DNA of 64,000 nucleotides from DATHTS01 sp041940425 (lineage in GTDB: Bacteria; Acidobacteriota; Blastocatellia; Pyrinomonadales; Pyrinomonadaceae): NCBI GenBank assembly GCA_041940425.1, contig JBGTSF010000009.1:1-64000 (forward strand). Direction: 5' to 3'. The position numbers and the translations under genes were made by a program. The stretch's first letter is position 1; the number at the start of each line of letters is the position of its first letter. Shown piece after piece: positions 49,277 through 58,377 of this stretch. Under the pieces are notes generated by a model. The model searched no databases, was not told where the DNA came from, and saw only the letters and a list, made by a program, of their open reading frames with translations.

Positions 49277-50788
49277 ATAAATGAAACCGCCCGCTTTTTC
49301 AAAGCTGAAAGAAAATTTTTACCTGCATTTTTCGCGCTTCTCGGCGCAGTTTTTTTATTTGTCGGCAAACCCGTTCCATACAGCAACGAGTTTAGTTATC
49401 TTCTGCGCCTCAGAACTGTCTATGATTCGGGCTATCTGGCAAACGACACAACCTTCTCCACGCCGAGCGACGAATACTGGCTGTTCGATCATCTTTTCGG
49501 ATTGCTGACCTTTTTTCTTTCGATTGAAATAATCGGCTGGCTGGGCAGGATCGCTTGCTGGGCGGTTTTGCTTTTCGCCTTGATAAAGCTCGGAAAACGC
49601 TGGCAGATTCCCATCTGGATGATCTCGGTTTCGATTTTCTTGTGGCTTTCTGTCGGGCAGTCCATCGTCGCCGACGAATGGATGATCGGCGGATTCGAGG
49701 CGAAATGCGCGGCATACATTTGCCTGATTTTCGCGCTCGAACTGTTTTGCGATGAAAGGGATTTTTTACCGGCGATTCTGCTCGGACTTTCGTTCGCGTT
49801 TCATCCGGTCGTCGGTCTCTGGGGCATCGCGGCGGCTGTTCCGGCTTTTTTATATGTCAAACGCGATATTCGCCGGACGATAAAGATTTCCGCCGTCGCC
49901 GCAGTATTTTCGCTGATCGGCGCGATTCCGCTTCTGCAGATGCGCGCCGAAAGCGTGATGCCGACGATTGAAAATCTGAAATACTTCCAGCTCGTCAAAT
50001 TGCCTCAGCATTTCGACCCGTTCTCATGGGCGGCGAGCGCGATTCTTTTACAGTTCATTATATTAGTCTTTTGTCTCGTCGTTTATTTTCAAAGCAAGAA
50101 ACAAAAACCGCTTGAATTTCTGACCGCTTTTCTGACGATACTCGGCGTTTTTTTCGCAGTCGGAATTCTCGCTCGTTTGCTGGAATTATACGAGTTGATG
50201 AAATACACGCCGACCAGACTTTTCGCCGTTTTTATTCCGTTGTTTTTCTTCTTTTATTTGAGTAAAGCGTATCGGGAAAGTCTTCTGCCGAAACCTTTGC
50301 CCCTGATTTTGTTTTCAACGATCGCTTTTCTCTCGATTTGGAATACTCTTCCGCTGAGAGCTTACGATCAAGTCAGAGAAACTTATCGCGTTTGGACAGA
50401 GGAGCCGGACGATACCGCGCGGGCGTTCGGCTGGCTGAAAAACAACACGCCGCAGGACGCAATCGTCATCGCTCCGCCGTGGCGGTATGATTTCTGGTAT
50501 CTGTCGGAACGCGCCGAAGCCGTCAATTTTCATAAACCGGTAATTGCCGACATCGGCGAATGGCAGGCGCGTCTGGAAAATCTCGTCGGCAGAGACGTTC
50601 CCGGAACAATGCGCGAAGAGGCGGAAATAATGAAATTTTATTTCGATCTCGAAAAGAAAACGATTGACTTGCTGGCGGAAAAATACAACGCCGCATATTT
50701 TATCAGCGAGAGCGATTATCCGTATCCGGTCGTTTTTTCCAAAGGCAAGGTAAAAATTTACCGCCTGGACGCAAAGAGAATCCAATGA
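49277..50788 (+). CDS. Polytopic membrane protein, 5' end disrupted
   Basis: The coding frame runs from 49277 without a normal start codon; the first usable one is TTG at 49502. Upstream residues such as FALLGAVFLFVGKPVPY and TFSTPSDEYWLFDHLFG look genuine and continue smoothly into the membrane domain. The same frame has an ATG at 49229 but a TGA at 49274-49276 intervenes. The body has about ten hydrophobic segments and a soluble C-terminal domain with PPWRYDFWYLSERAEA, resembling GT-C-like or DUF6798-type membrane proteins. Either the TGA is a nonsense mutation or the start lies downstream. Confidence 0.68.
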   Translation: MNETARFFKAERKFLPAFFALLGAVFLFVGKPVPYSNEFSYLLRLRTVYDSGYLANDTTFSTPSDEYWLFDHLFGLLTFFLSIEIIGWLGRIACWAVLLFALIKLGKRWQIPIWMISVSIFLWLSVGQSIVADEWMIGGFEAKCAAYICLIFALELFCDERDFLPAILLGLSFAFHPVVGLWGIAAAVPAFLYVKRDIRRTIKISAVAAVFSLIGAIPLLQMRAESVMPTIENLKYFQLVKLPQHFDPFSWAASAILLQFIILVFCLVVYFQSKKQKPLEFLTAFLTILGVFFAVGILARLLELYELMKYTPTRLFAVFIPLFFFFYLSKAYRESLLPKPLPLILFSTIAFLSIWNTLPLRAYDQVRETYRVWTEEPDDTARAFGWLKNNTPQDAIVIAPPWRYDFWYLSERAEAVNFHKPVIADIGEWQARLENLVGRDVPGTMREEAEIMKFYFDLEKKTIDLLAEKYNAAYFISESDYPYPVVFSKGKVKIYRLDAKRIQ

Positions 50789-50868
50789 TAATCCGCGCGG
50801 TTTGGCAAATTCGTTTCAAAGAAATTACAATTAACAAAAATAAATTCTGATGAGTTCGATAAAAAACG

Positions 50869-51075
50869 ATGGAAGAAAAACTGCAAAATAAAAATCCGAA
50901 AGAAATTGTCAGATGTTCGGAATGCGACCGCGAAGTTGATCACTACTACACGTTCGTCAGCCCGACCAACGAGACGCGAAACGTCTGCTGGGAATGCCAG
51001 ATGCGCGAAGAAAAAGGCTTTTTCGCCAAACGCGATTTCCGCCGCCAGTCGCGCCGCGGCTTGATTCCGAGATAA
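50869..51075 (+). CDS. Small zinc-ribbon-like protein, 68 aa
   Basis: Two Cys-x-x-Cys pairs (RCSECD and VCWECQ) separated by about 23 residues suggest a single zinc ribbon. The C-terminus is strongly basic (KRDFRRQSRRGLIPR), consistent with nucleic acid or ribosome binding. The gene lies between a membrane protein gene and def and ends 3 nt before a palindromic repeat. Function unknown. Confidence 0.65.
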   Translation: MEEKLQNKNPKEIVRCSECDREVDHYYTFVSPTNETRNVCWECQMREEKGFFAKRDFRRQSRRGLIPR

Positions 51076-51078
51076 ATT

Positions 51079-51149
51079 CAGTAGGCAGTAGGCAGCGGCG
51101 GTAGGCAGTAAAAGGTTGAACTGCCTACCGCCTACTGCCGCTGCCTACT
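51079..51149. repeat. Palindromic element built on agtaggc heptamers
   Basis: The left side reads agtaggcagtaggcagcggc and the right side is its approximate complement. It starts just after the zinc-ribbon gene stop and ends 9 nt before the def ATG. Confidence 0.85.
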
Positions 51150-51158
51150 CAAAAATTT

Positions 51159-51650
51159 ATGGCTGTTAGAAAAATCACCGAATATCCCGAACGGGTTTTG
51201 GCGACGGTCGGCAAGCCCGTTACCGAATTTGATGAAGAACTCGAAAAATTATGCGCCGATATGTTCGACACGATGTACACGGCGGAAGGTGTCGGACTTG
51301 CCGCGCCGCAGATCGGTCTGAGCCTGCGCCTGTTCGTCATGGACTGCGACGGCATCAAACTGATCGCCGCCAATCCCGAAATCATTCACACGGAAGGCGA
51401 GCAAAGCGGGCAGGAAGGCTGTCTCTCGGTCGGCAAAGTTCCGGCGGTCGTCGTCCGCCCGTTGAAAGCGAAATTAAGAGCGCAGAACGAAAAAGGCGAA
51501 TGGTTCGAGCGCGACGCCGAGGGCTACGCCGCGCGCGCCTTTCTCCACGAAACCGACCACTGCGACGGCAAACTTTTTATAGATCATCTGCCGAAAATGC
51601 GCCGCGATATGGTCGTTAAAAGATTTAAGAAAGATAAAAAACTTATGTAA
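51159..51650 (+). CDS. def: Peptide deformylase
   Basis: The protein has 163 residues. All three family motifs are present: GVGLAAPQ (44-51), QEGCLS with metal ligand Cys88, and HETDH with His130, Glu131 and His134. The usual leucine after HExDH is a cysteine here (HETDHCDG), an uncommon but probably tolerated change. The enzyme removes the formyl group from nascent protein N-termini and is essential in most bacteria. No fmt gene is adjacent. Confidence 0.95.
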   Translation: MAVRKITEYPERVLATVGKPVTEFDEELEKLCADMFDTMYTAEGVGLAAPQIGLSLRLFVMDCDGIKLIAANPEIIHTEGEQSGQEGCLSVGKVPAVVVRPLKAKLRAQNEKGEWFERDAEGYAARAFLHETDHCDGKLFIDHLPKMRRDMVVKRFKKDKKLM

Positions 51651-51669
51651 AATGAAAATGTGGTTTATT

Positions 51670-52797
51670 ATGAAAAAGTTGGCAACAACAATTTTAATCT
51701 TCTCATTCTTCGTTATTTCCGGGTATTCACAAAAAAACAACTCGCCAACGGAATCACAAAAACTCTCTTTACAAGTTTCCAACTTTTACAAACAAGGTAA
51801 ATTGGAAGAAGCGATTCCGCTTGCTGAAAGAATTGTCGAAATTCAGAGAAAGGATAAAAATGGTAATTTAGAAGATTTAGCGACGGCTCTGAAAAACCTT
51901 TTTATTCTCCAAAAACTTCATTACGATCTACTTGTCAAAGAAAGAGAAAATTCCGTCGAAGGCAAAGATGAATGGTCGGAAGCTAAGAAGAAAAGAGTAA
52001 AGTTTATTGTCAAGTATGTTGACAGTATTCCGGCACTGTTTGATGAATTGACCGAAATTTACGAAAAAAAATTAAAAACGGAAAATTTGAGTCTGGCGGA
52101 AATCAAATTTGAATATGCTTCATATTTATCAAACACTCAACGAAGAATGGTTGGGATGCGTTCGTCAGAACCGGAAAAAGCCGAAAAACTTTTTAATGAA
52201 TCATTGCGAATTCGTGAAAAATTGCTTGGTGAAAGCGATGATTTGACCGCTTCGAGCGTTCTCAAAATCGCTGACTTTTATTATAACGAAGCCGAATATG
52301 AAAAATCTTTATCTTTTTATCTCCGTTTCATAGACACAATCAAGAAAAAATACGGCGAAAAGTCGGAATATCTGCTATCGCCGTTAAGAAAATATTTAAC
52401 TATTTTAACGGCTTTGCAGTTTGAGCAAAAAGCAGAAGAAATTCGTAAAAACATTTCTAATATCACAGGAAAACCTGAATCTTTGGCTGAATTTGGTCTT
52501 GATCTAACACTTCGCAACAAAGAAGACGAGTCCGCAAAACTGCTGAAAGATCCGAATACGATAACCGACTATCTAAAAACTATGAAGTTTCTGTTAGTAG
52601 AAGTTACTATTGACGAAAAGGGAAAAGTCATCGAAACCAAAGCCGGAGAAACAGATGAGCAGGATATTCACGGAAAAGTTATTCGAGAAAAAGCGGAAAA
52701 AGACGTAACGAAATGGCGATTCAAGCCTTTCATTTACGATGGAGCGGCGAGAAAGGCAAAAGGAATTGTCTGGTTTCCCTATTTTATCAAAGCCTGA
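51670..52797 (+). CDS. Secreted TPR protein with TonB-like C-terminal domain
   Basis: The protein is about 375 residues from MKKLATTILIFSFFVISGYS (ATG 51670), a better signal start than the in-frame ATG at 51652. Helical tetratricopeptide-like repeats occupy the middle (EKAEKLFNESLRIREKLLG, YEKSLSFYLRFIDTI). The C-terminus (VEVTIDEKGKVIETKAGE...WRFKPFIYDG) resembles the TonB C-terminal domain used in acidobacterial periplasmic proteins. It lacks the N-terminal TM and proline-rich region of a true energy transducer, so a scaffold role is more likely. Confidence 0.75.
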   Translation: MKKLATTILIFSFFVISGYSQKNNSPTESQKLSLQVSNFYKQGKLEEAIPLAERIVEIQRKDKNGNLEDLATALKNLFILQKLHYDLLVKERENSVEGKDEWSEAKKKRVKFIVKYVDSIPALFDELTEIYEKKLKTENLSLAEIKFEYASYLSNTQRRMVGMRSSEPEKAEKLFNESLRIREKLLGESDDLTASSVLKIADFYYNEAEYEKSLSFYLRFIDTIKKKYGEKSEYLLSPLRKYLTILTALQFEQKAEEIRKNISNITGKPESLAEFGLDLTLRNKEDESAKLLKDPNTITDYLKTMKFLLVEVTIDEKGKVIETKAGETDEQDIHGKVIREKAEKDVTKWRFKPFIYDGAARKAKGIVWFPYFIKA

Positions 52798-52801
52798 AAT
52801 T

Positions 52802-54034
52802 TTATTCGTGTTTTGAAGGTTTTGGTTTAATCGTCAAAAGTAAAATCGCCGCTAAAATCGAAATCCCCGCGCTCACCAAAAACGCCGTTTCCGCGTTAAA
52901 TTTTGTCCACAACGCACCGAAGATCAGAGAAGCCGGAAAGACAGTGATGCCGAAGGCGAGATTGTAAAAGCCGTATGCCGTGCCGCGTTTTTCCGGTTCG
53001 ACTAAATCCGCCACCAGAGCTTTCTCCACGCCTTCGGTCAAACCGAAATACGCGCCGTAGATGAAAAACAAAACCCACGCCTGCCACGCCGCGTCAACAA
53101 AAGCGAATCCGGCATAGACGAGCGCGTAAAGAATCCAGCCCGCGAAGATCATTTTTTTGCGACCGATCTTGTCCGACAGATCGCCGCCGATGAGCGAGAA
53201 AACGACTTTGCTGATGTGCAGAAAAACCCAGAGAATCGGCAGTAGATATGTCGGAATTCCCGATTGCTCGGCTCGAAGAAGCAAAAAAGCATCGGTCGAA
53301 TTCGACAGCGTGAACAGCGCGATGACGATCAGAAGTCTTTTAAAATTTCCGTCAAACGCATTGAGCGAAAGTTTGATCGGCGCGGCGTTTTCGTCGTCAT
53401 CGGTTTTGTGTTCTTTTTCTTTGACGGCAAACGCGATGACAAAAAGGCTGATGACCGCCGGAACGGACGCGAAGAGAAAAACGCGGCTGTATTCGTTGGC
53501 GGTCGGATCACTTGGGTTTTCAGCAAGCAAGAAAAGCAGAACAAACGCGACAACCGGACCCAGAACCGCGCCGAGATGATCCGACGCGCGGTGAAAACCG
53601 AACGCTAAGCCGCGCTTTTCCGGCACGACCGAATCGGCGATCAGAGCGTCGCGCGGCGCGCCGCGAATACCTTTACCGGTGCGGTCGGTTACGCGCAAAA
53701 CGAGAACCTGCTGCCAGCTCGTCGCAAACGCGAGAAGCGGACGCATCACGCTCGAAAGCGTATAGCCGGAAAAAACCAGCAGTTTGCGGCGACCGAATTT
53801 ATCCGACAAATACCCGGAAAAAAGTTTGAGAAGCGAAGAAACCGTTTCGGCAAAGCCTTCGATCAAACCGATGGCGAAAGGCGTTGCGCCGAGCGTAATG
53901 GCTAAGAATGCGGGCAGAAGCGGATAAATTATCTCGCTCGAAGTATCGTTTAAAAGGCTTATCAAACCGAGCGCGAGGACGTTCGGCGACAAGTTTTTAT
54001 ATCTTGAGAAAAAGCCTTTTTTCGATGATTCCAT
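52802..54034 (-). CDS. MFS transporter
   Basis: The protein has 410 residues with 12 predicted hydrophobic segments. The loop between helices 2 and 3 has the MFS A-motif form GYLSDKFGRRK, and a related GGDLSDKIGRKK occurs in the second half. RVTDRTGKGIRGAPRDAL is typical of a bacterial MFS subgroup of unknown substrate. It converges on the TPR gene with a 4-nt gap. A palindromic element follows its 5' end at 54055. Confidence 0.9.
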   Translation of the reverse strand: MESSKKGFFSRYKNLSPNVLALGLISLLNDTSSEIIYPLLPAFLAITLGATPFAIGLIEGFAETVSSLLKLFSGYLSDKFGRRKLLVFSGYTLSSVMRPLLAFATSWQQVLVLRVTDRTGKGIRGAPRDALIADSVVPEKRGLAFGFHRASDHLGAVLGPVVAFVLLFLLAENPSDPTANEYSRVFLFASVPAVISLFVIAFAVKEKEHKTDDDENAAPIKLSLNAFDGNFKRLLIVIALFTLSNSTDAFLLLRAEQSGIPTYLLPILWVFLHISKVVFSLIGGDLSDKIGRKKMIFAGWILYALVYAGFAFVDAAWQAWVLFFIYGAYFGLTEGVEKALVADLVEPEKRGTAYGFYNLAFGITVFPASLIFGALWTKFNAETAFLVSAGISILAAILLLTIKPKPSKHE

Positions 54035-54054
54035 TTACGAATTTTAAGAAAAAT

Positions 54055-54174
54055 TGTCCACAGATACACACAGATGGACACAGATTTTTCTATGCAGATA
54101 AAATTGTATAATGCATCTAATACCTGGAAAATCTGAAAAATTCATCTGTGTTCATCTGTGTTCATCTGTGGACA
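54055..54174. repeat. Palindromic element built on ttcatctgtg decamers
   Basis: The right side has three exact ttcatctgtg units and ends gtggaca; the left side mirrors them as tgtccacagatacacacaga. It lies between the MFS start and the small membrane gene stop. Confidence 0.88.
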
Positions 54175-54200
54175 AAAAATTTTCCGACACGCTCAAAAAT

Positions 54201-54416
54201 TTAACGAGATTTTTTGTTTGACGCTGCGGGAGTTTTTTTAGTTTTCGAATCCGAACCGGCATAAAAAAGCGAAGCCGCGCCGACGATGCCGATGATCAGT
54301 ATCAGAAAAACGATTGCCGCGCGAATCGCCATTTTGATCGCTTTTCGGAGAATAAAAAACGTTACGACCGCGACCGCGATGATAAAAATTATAAAAACTA
54401 TTGCCGCTATTTCCAT
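54201..54416 (-). CDS. Small membrane protein, 71 aa
   Basis: Two closely spaced hydrophobic helices (IAAIVFIIFIIAVAVVTFF and AAIVFLILIIGIVGAASLF) are followed by a lysine-rich tail (KTKKTPAASNKKSR). It starts 3 nt after the yacG stop on the same strand and is probably co-transcribed. No family recognised. Confidence 0.6.
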   Translation of the reverse strand: MEIAAIVFIIFIIAVAVVTFFILRKAIKMAIRAAIVFLILIIGIVGAASLFYAGSDSKTKKTPAASNKKSR

Positions 54417-54419
54417 AAA

Positions 54420-54623
54420 CTACTTTTCCTTTTCCGCAAGGGCTTTTTCGATCTTGTCTATATCTTCTTCGGAAAGCGATTCGGTCTGCGCGGGCAGAGC
54501 GAATTCCTCGTCCGCCCACGCGCCGAAATCAATCAATTTACAGCGTTCGGAGCAAAATGGGCGAAACTCATTTCCCGTGTATTCGGTCTGTCGTCCGCAA
54601 GTCGGACATTTTACTAATGGCAT
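54420..54623 (-). CDS. yacG: DNA gyrase inhibitor YacG
   Basis: The protein has 67 residues. The zinc-binding form CPTCG...FCSERCKLIDFGAWADEE is the complete YacG signature. In E. coli the protein binds GyrB and blocks DNA binding by gyrase. The C-terminal acidic helix is also typical. It is the first gene of a short minus-strand unit and is divergent from the gene at 54783. Confidence 0.93.
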   Translation of the reverse strand: MPLVKCPTCGRQTEYTGNEFRPFCSERCKLIDFGAWADEEFALPAQTESLSEEDIDKIEKALAEKEK

Positions 54624-54650
54624 AATCTCAAAGTGATAACTATAAATAAT

Positions 54651-54681
54651 TTGCCTGCAAAAACAAAGTTTGCGTTATAAT
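54651..54681 (+). promoter_or_regulatory. Probable promoter of the 54783 gene
   Basis: A perfect TATAAT at 54676-54681 with TTGCCT at 54651-54656. The 19-nt spacer is long, so the -35 is less certain than the -10. Confidence 0.45.
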
Positions 54682-54782
54682 GCTAAGACAAAGATTGGAT
54701 GCAAACGAGCATCAAAAGCGAACAAAAGTTTTTTCGATAACGTAAATTTAGGAAAAGTTTTTAGAAAAAGGAATTTAAGAAA

Positions 54783-55787
54783 ATGGCAGATTATAAAGAA
54801 CGTTTTGAAAAATGGCAGCGCGAGGCGAAGGAAAAATTTGACGAACTCGATAAACAACTCGGCATTAAAGACAAGATCGAGGAAGGCGCGAAAGCCGTCA
54901 AAGAGGGCGCAGGTCGAATCAAATCCGAAGCCGAAAAATCCGAGGTCGGAAAACAAGCCGTCAAGGTCGCCGAAGACACCTTTAAAACGGCGGAAGGCGC
55001 GGCGAAAAAAGTTTACGAAGCGTCTGCTCCGGTGCGCGATGCGGCAGAAGACGCGGGCGAAAAAGCGGCGGACGCTTTCGGCAAAACGGCGAGCGAAGCC
55101 GAAAAAAAAATTCGTGAAGCCGGAAAAAAAGCAGGCGAGGTTTTTGAAGAAACTCGAAAAACAGTGAATAAAACCGCCAAATCCGCGTCGAAGGCATTTA
55201 ATCTCGGCGCGAGTTGGACGCGCACTTTCGATTCGGCTTATAAAACATTTCAAAAAGCTTCCGGCTGGATCACCGAAAATCCCGTGCAAGCCGCGACGAC
55301 CGGCGTTTCGATGGCGGTCGGCGCAGGTCTCGGCGTTGTCTTTACCGGAATAAGTTCGCACTGGCTTTTTAATTCCGCTCTGCCTGGCTGGTCGGTGCAA
55401 AAGCTCGGTGAACAATTTAACAACTATCTGAAAGATCAGCAGGAATTGATAAACAAAGGAGAACTTTCGAAAGCGGAAGCCGAGCGCGTTCAATTCGAAC
55501 GCGACATCGTGAAACGCATCGGCGCGCCTCTGCTCGGTTCGTTCTCATTTGCGACCGGCGCGGTAATGATGACCAATGTTTTGAATCCGAAAACGATCAC
55601 GGGCGCGCCGATCGAATGGCTGCTCGGCGGCAATCCTCTGCTTGAAGGCGCGTGGTTTTTCGGCAACGGAATAATGTGCTTTAAAACCAGCTACGACTTT
55701 TTTATGATCGCGCTCGAAGATGACGACGACGTGCAGAAAATCGTCAGAGAAATCAAAGGACTCCTGCCGCAAACGGCGCAGGCATAG
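54783..55787 (+). CDS. Helical (LEA/apolipoprotein-like) protein with membrane segments
   Basis: The protein has 334 residues. Residues 1-140 are almost entirely Ala/Lys/Glu with an amphipathic 11-residue-like pattern (KIEEGAKAVKEGAGRIKSEAEK), as in LEA and apolipophorin-like stress proteins. Residues of about 160-200 contain GVSMAVGAGLGVVFTGIS, a probable membrane insertion, and a second hydrophobic region lies near 255-300. It may coat or tether membranes. No specific function can be claimed. Confidence 0.72.
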   Translation: MADYKERFEKWQREAKEKFDELDKQLGIKDKIEEGAKAVKEGAGRIKSEAEKSEVGKQAVKVAEDTFKTAEGAAKKVYEASAPVRDAAEDAGEKAADAFGKTASEAEKKIREAGKKAGEVFEETRKTVNKTAKSASKAFNLGASWTRTFDSAYKTFQKASGWITENPVQAATTGVSMAVGAGLGVVFTGISSHWLFNSALPGWSVQKLGEQFNNYLKDQQELINKGELSKAEAERVQFERDIVKRIGAPLLGSFSFATGAVMMTNVLNPKTITGAPIEWLLGGNPLLEGAWFFGNGIMCFKTSYDFFMIALEDDDDVQKIVREIKGLLPQTAQA

Positions 55788-55797
55788 GAAAATTTAT

Positions 55798-55873
55798 AGC
55801 CGCAAAAAAGCGCATAATTCTCAAAAAAAGAAAAAAATATTTTTTTGTTTTTTTTGCGCTTTCTTGCGGCTAT
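55798..55873. repeat. Palindromic element (tagccgcaaaaaagcgc type)
   Basis: The arms tagccgcaaaaaagcgc and gcgctttcttgcggcta flank an A/T homopolymer-rich centre. It separates the LEA-like gene from the convergent site-2 protease and ends at the protease gene's stop. Confidence 0.82.
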
Positions 55874-55875
55874 TT

Positions 55876-56895
55876 TTATTTTATCTGAATCGGAAACGGA
55901 ACGAAGCATAAGACGAAAATCAAAAGTGTCAGCGCGGCAATTACTTTTCTTTTGAAATCGAGCGGCGATGTGTCGTAAGGTTCGGGATGACCGACGCGGA
56001 GCATTACGCCTAAAAGAATCGCAAACAAAAATCCGCTCGGGCTATTGTAGAAAAACCAACCGGCAATCGCCAAGATCGTCATTGCAATAAAAACAATTCT
56101 TCCCGACCAGAGATGCGCCTTCGCGCCGAAGACCGCGTAGAGCGCGTGTCCGCCGTCGAGTTGTCCCGAAGGAAAAAGATTCAAAGCCGTTACGAGCAGA
56201 CCGAGCCACGCCGCGAAATAAAACGGGTTTGCCGTGACCGGCTGGCTTAGATCAATTCCGAAAAGCGGCGCGAGAATCTTGATAAACGGCGGATCGGCAA
56301 AATAGATTCCGAGATCGTTTGCCGGATCAATCGGCGCGCCCTGTTTCCACGTTAAAAACCCGATCAGAGCAACCGGAATCAAAGCGATAAATCCGGCTAT
56401 CGGTCCGGCGACGCCGATGTCGAAAACCGCTTTGCGCGAAGGCATCGGCGAAACTATTTTGATAAACGCGCCCAAAGTTCCGGCAGGACCGATGAGCGGC
56501 GGTGTCGGGATAAAATACGGCAGAGTCGCGTCAACGCCGTAAAGACGGCAGGCGATATAATGCCCGAATTCGTGGCAGAGCAGGATAAAAAGCAGCGAGC
56601 CGGAAAATTTCAAACCGTAGCTTAAAACTTCGGGATTAGTAAAAATCGCGGCGACCGAATTTGTGATCAAAGCGTAGTATTCGGATGGAAGTGCCGACAA
56701 AAATTGGAAAAGCTCCGCCCAATTCTGCGGGTCGCCTTCGCCGATCGGCAGCGGAAGGATTCCGAACGGCGGCAGAACTCCGGCAACCGTAACGGTAAAA
56801 AACGTGATGAGAAAAAACGCTGTATGCTTGACCCAGGTTCGCGCGGTCGGGCGCATCGCCGTGCGGCGGAAAGGATAGTTGTAAAATTCGGACAT
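55876..56895 (-). CDS. Site-2-type membrane metalloprotease (M50)
   Basis: The protein has 339 residues with about seven hydrophobic segments. The catalytic HExxH (HEFGH, His108, Glu109, His112) lies in a membrane helix, and FPSGQLDGGHALYAVFG provides the third ligand (LDGGH). The overall form matches plant EGY-like and bacterial S2P homologues, without a PDZ domain. It would cleave membrane-embedded substrates such as anti-sigma factors, but no partner is adjacent. Confidence 0.9.
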   Translation of the reverse strand: MSEFYNYPFRRTAMRPTARTWVKHTAFFLITFFTVTVAGVLPPFGILPLPIGEGDPQNWAELFQFLSALPSEYYALITNSVAAIFTNPEVLSYGLKFSGSLLFILLCHEFGHYIACRLYGVDATLPYFIPTPPLIGPAGTLGAFIKIVSPMPSRKAVFDIGVAGPIAGFIALIPVALIGFLTWKQGAPIDPANDLGIYFADPPFIKILAPLFGIDLSQPVTANPFYFAAWLGLLVTALNLFPSGQLDGGHALYAVFGAKAHLWSGRIVFIAMTILAIAGWFFYNSPSGFLFAILLGVMLRVGHPEPYDTSPLDFKRKVIAALTLLIFVLCFVPFPIQIK

Positions 56896-56996
56896 CCTTT
56901 TTAGAGATTACAAATAAAAAACCGCAAACCGCAAACTAAAACTACCAAGCCGTGCGCGATTTACGATTTTAAATGTCTCGAAAAAACTTTAGATCG

Positions 56997-57269
56997 TTAA
57001 ATTTCCTTTGCCTGTAAATCTTTTCCGGGTTTGAATCGGATGGTTTTTCCCGCCGGGATCGGAACTTCTTCGCCCGTTCGCGGATTGCGCCCGACTCCGC
57101 GCTTGCGCGGTTTGACGATAAAAACGCCGAAACCGCGAAGTTCGATTCGTTTGCCTTTTGCCAAAGCATCTTTCATCGCGTTAAAAAGCGAATCTACAAC
57201 CTGTTCGGCTTTTTGTTTCGGCACGCCCGTTTTATCGGCAACTTGGTTGACAATGTCGAGTTTAATCAT
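56997..57269 (-). CDS. HU/IHF-family DNA-binding protein
   Basis: The protein has 90 residues. The helical N-terminus (MIKLDIVNQVADKTGV), ELRGFGVFIVKPRKRGVGRNPRTGEEV and the beta-arm proline region (GRNPRTGEEVPIPAGKTIRFKPG) are diagnostic. It forms dimers that bend DNA and help organise the nucleoid. A strong AGGAGG-type ribosome site precedes the ATG. The gene is monocistronic by spacing. Confidence 0.95.
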   Translation of the reverse strand: MIKLDIVNQVADKTGVPKQKAEQVVDSLFNAMKDALAKGKRIELRGFGVFIVKPRKRGVGRNPRTGEEVPIPAGKTIRFKPGKDLQAKEI

Positions 57270-57417
57270 GTTTCCTCCTTTTGAAAATGATTGAAAAAAA
57301 AACAGTTTAACTGGGCTTGTAAATGATAATAAGCCTCTAAATCCTAATCTGTCAAGGTTTTGCGGAAATTAATTTCTTAACCGGCAAAAGATGCCGAAAA
57401 ATACAGCGTTTATTTTT

Positions 57418-58284
57418 TTAGCGATTTACATGAAATTCGAAGAATTTTTCCAAAACGGTTTCGGGCGTTTCAAAATGCGGAAAATGTCCGACCGTTTCCA
57501 GTTCGATAATGTCTTTTTGAGCGGGCAAAACTTCGCGGAAACGCTTGACCAGATGCGCCCCCGAAACCGGATCAGCCAAGCCGTTGATAAAGCGAAACGG
57601 CTGTGTCATCCGCTCTAACGCGCCAACCCAGCGTTCCCTGTATTTCGCGCGTTCTTTCATATAGCGAATGAGTTTGTGAGCAATGCGCCGCCCGTTGTTA
57701 TATTGAAAAAGATTTAGAAAATCGTTCAATTCGTTTCCGGTCGGTTGTGTTTCCTTGCCGAAAACCGATGCCAGACTTTTTTTGAATTTGTTATCGGAAA
57801 TCAATCTGCCGAATAAAAATCCAATCGGGCTGATGAGAATTTTTTGCGCGAGGATCGGGCGATGCGTTTCGGGAAAAAGCGCGCCGTTTAGAAAGCAGAT
57901 CGTTTCGATGGAAAATTTCAGACGGTTTTCTTCCGCTCTTGCAAGCAATTCCTGCGTGATCGTGTTGCCGTAATCGTGCGCTAAAATATGGAGTTTTTCG
58001 ATTTTTAAATGCGCGATCAACGCTTCCAAAACATCAACCTGCCGGAAAGTCGTGTAATCGAAATCAGCAGGTTTGGCAGAAAATCCGTAGCCGATCATAT
58101 CGAAGGCGAGAAGCGAAAATTTATTTTTCAGACCATTCCAGATTTTGTGATAATCGAACGAAGCGGTCGGAAAACCGTGCAGGCAGAGCAGAGTTTCGTT
58201 TTCGTTTTTTTCAAAATTATGAAAAATCGGAAAGCCGTCCCAATCGAAGTAATCGCCGCTATTTTTCCATTCGTCTAAATTCAT
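57418..58284 (-). CDS. Alpha/beta hydrolase (MEST/epoxide-hydrolase-like)
   Basis: The protein has 288 residues. The oxyanion region LCLHGFPTASFDY, the nucleophile elbow AHDYGNT with Asp104 rather than Ser, GLADPVSGAH and the catalytic His in VGHFPHFETPE are visible. An aspartate nucleophile points to the haloalkane-dehalogenase/epoxide-hydrolase branch. The overall wording of motifs is closest to MEST-like proteins, whose substrate is unknown. Cytosolic. Confidence 0.85.
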   Translation of the reverse strand: MNLDEWKNSGDYFDWDGFPIFHNFEKNENETLLCLHGFPTASFDYHKIWNGLKNKFSLLAFDMIGYGFSAKPADFDYTTFRQVDVLEALIAHLKIEKLHILAHDYGNTITQELLARAEENRLKFSIETICFLNGALFPETHRPILAQKILISPIGFLFGRLISDNKFKKSLASVFGKETQPTGNELNDFLNLFQYNNGRRIAHKLIRYMKERAKYRERWVGALERMTQPFRFINGLADPVSGAHLVKRFREVLPAQKDIIELETVGHFPHFETPETVLEKFFEFHVNR

Positions 58285-58377
58285 TTTTTGTCTAGCTTCG
58301 TGAAAATGCTAAAATCTTCTGAAAAGTCATATTAAGCAATTTCGCTTCGGCGACGAAACAAGGAAGGGAGAAAATTT

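Noticed and set aside
54675..55493. 272-codon minus-strand ORF opposite the LEA-like gene
   Set aside because: Phenylalanine/arginine-rich shadow of an Ala/Lys/Glu-rich coding sequence; no domain or promoter.
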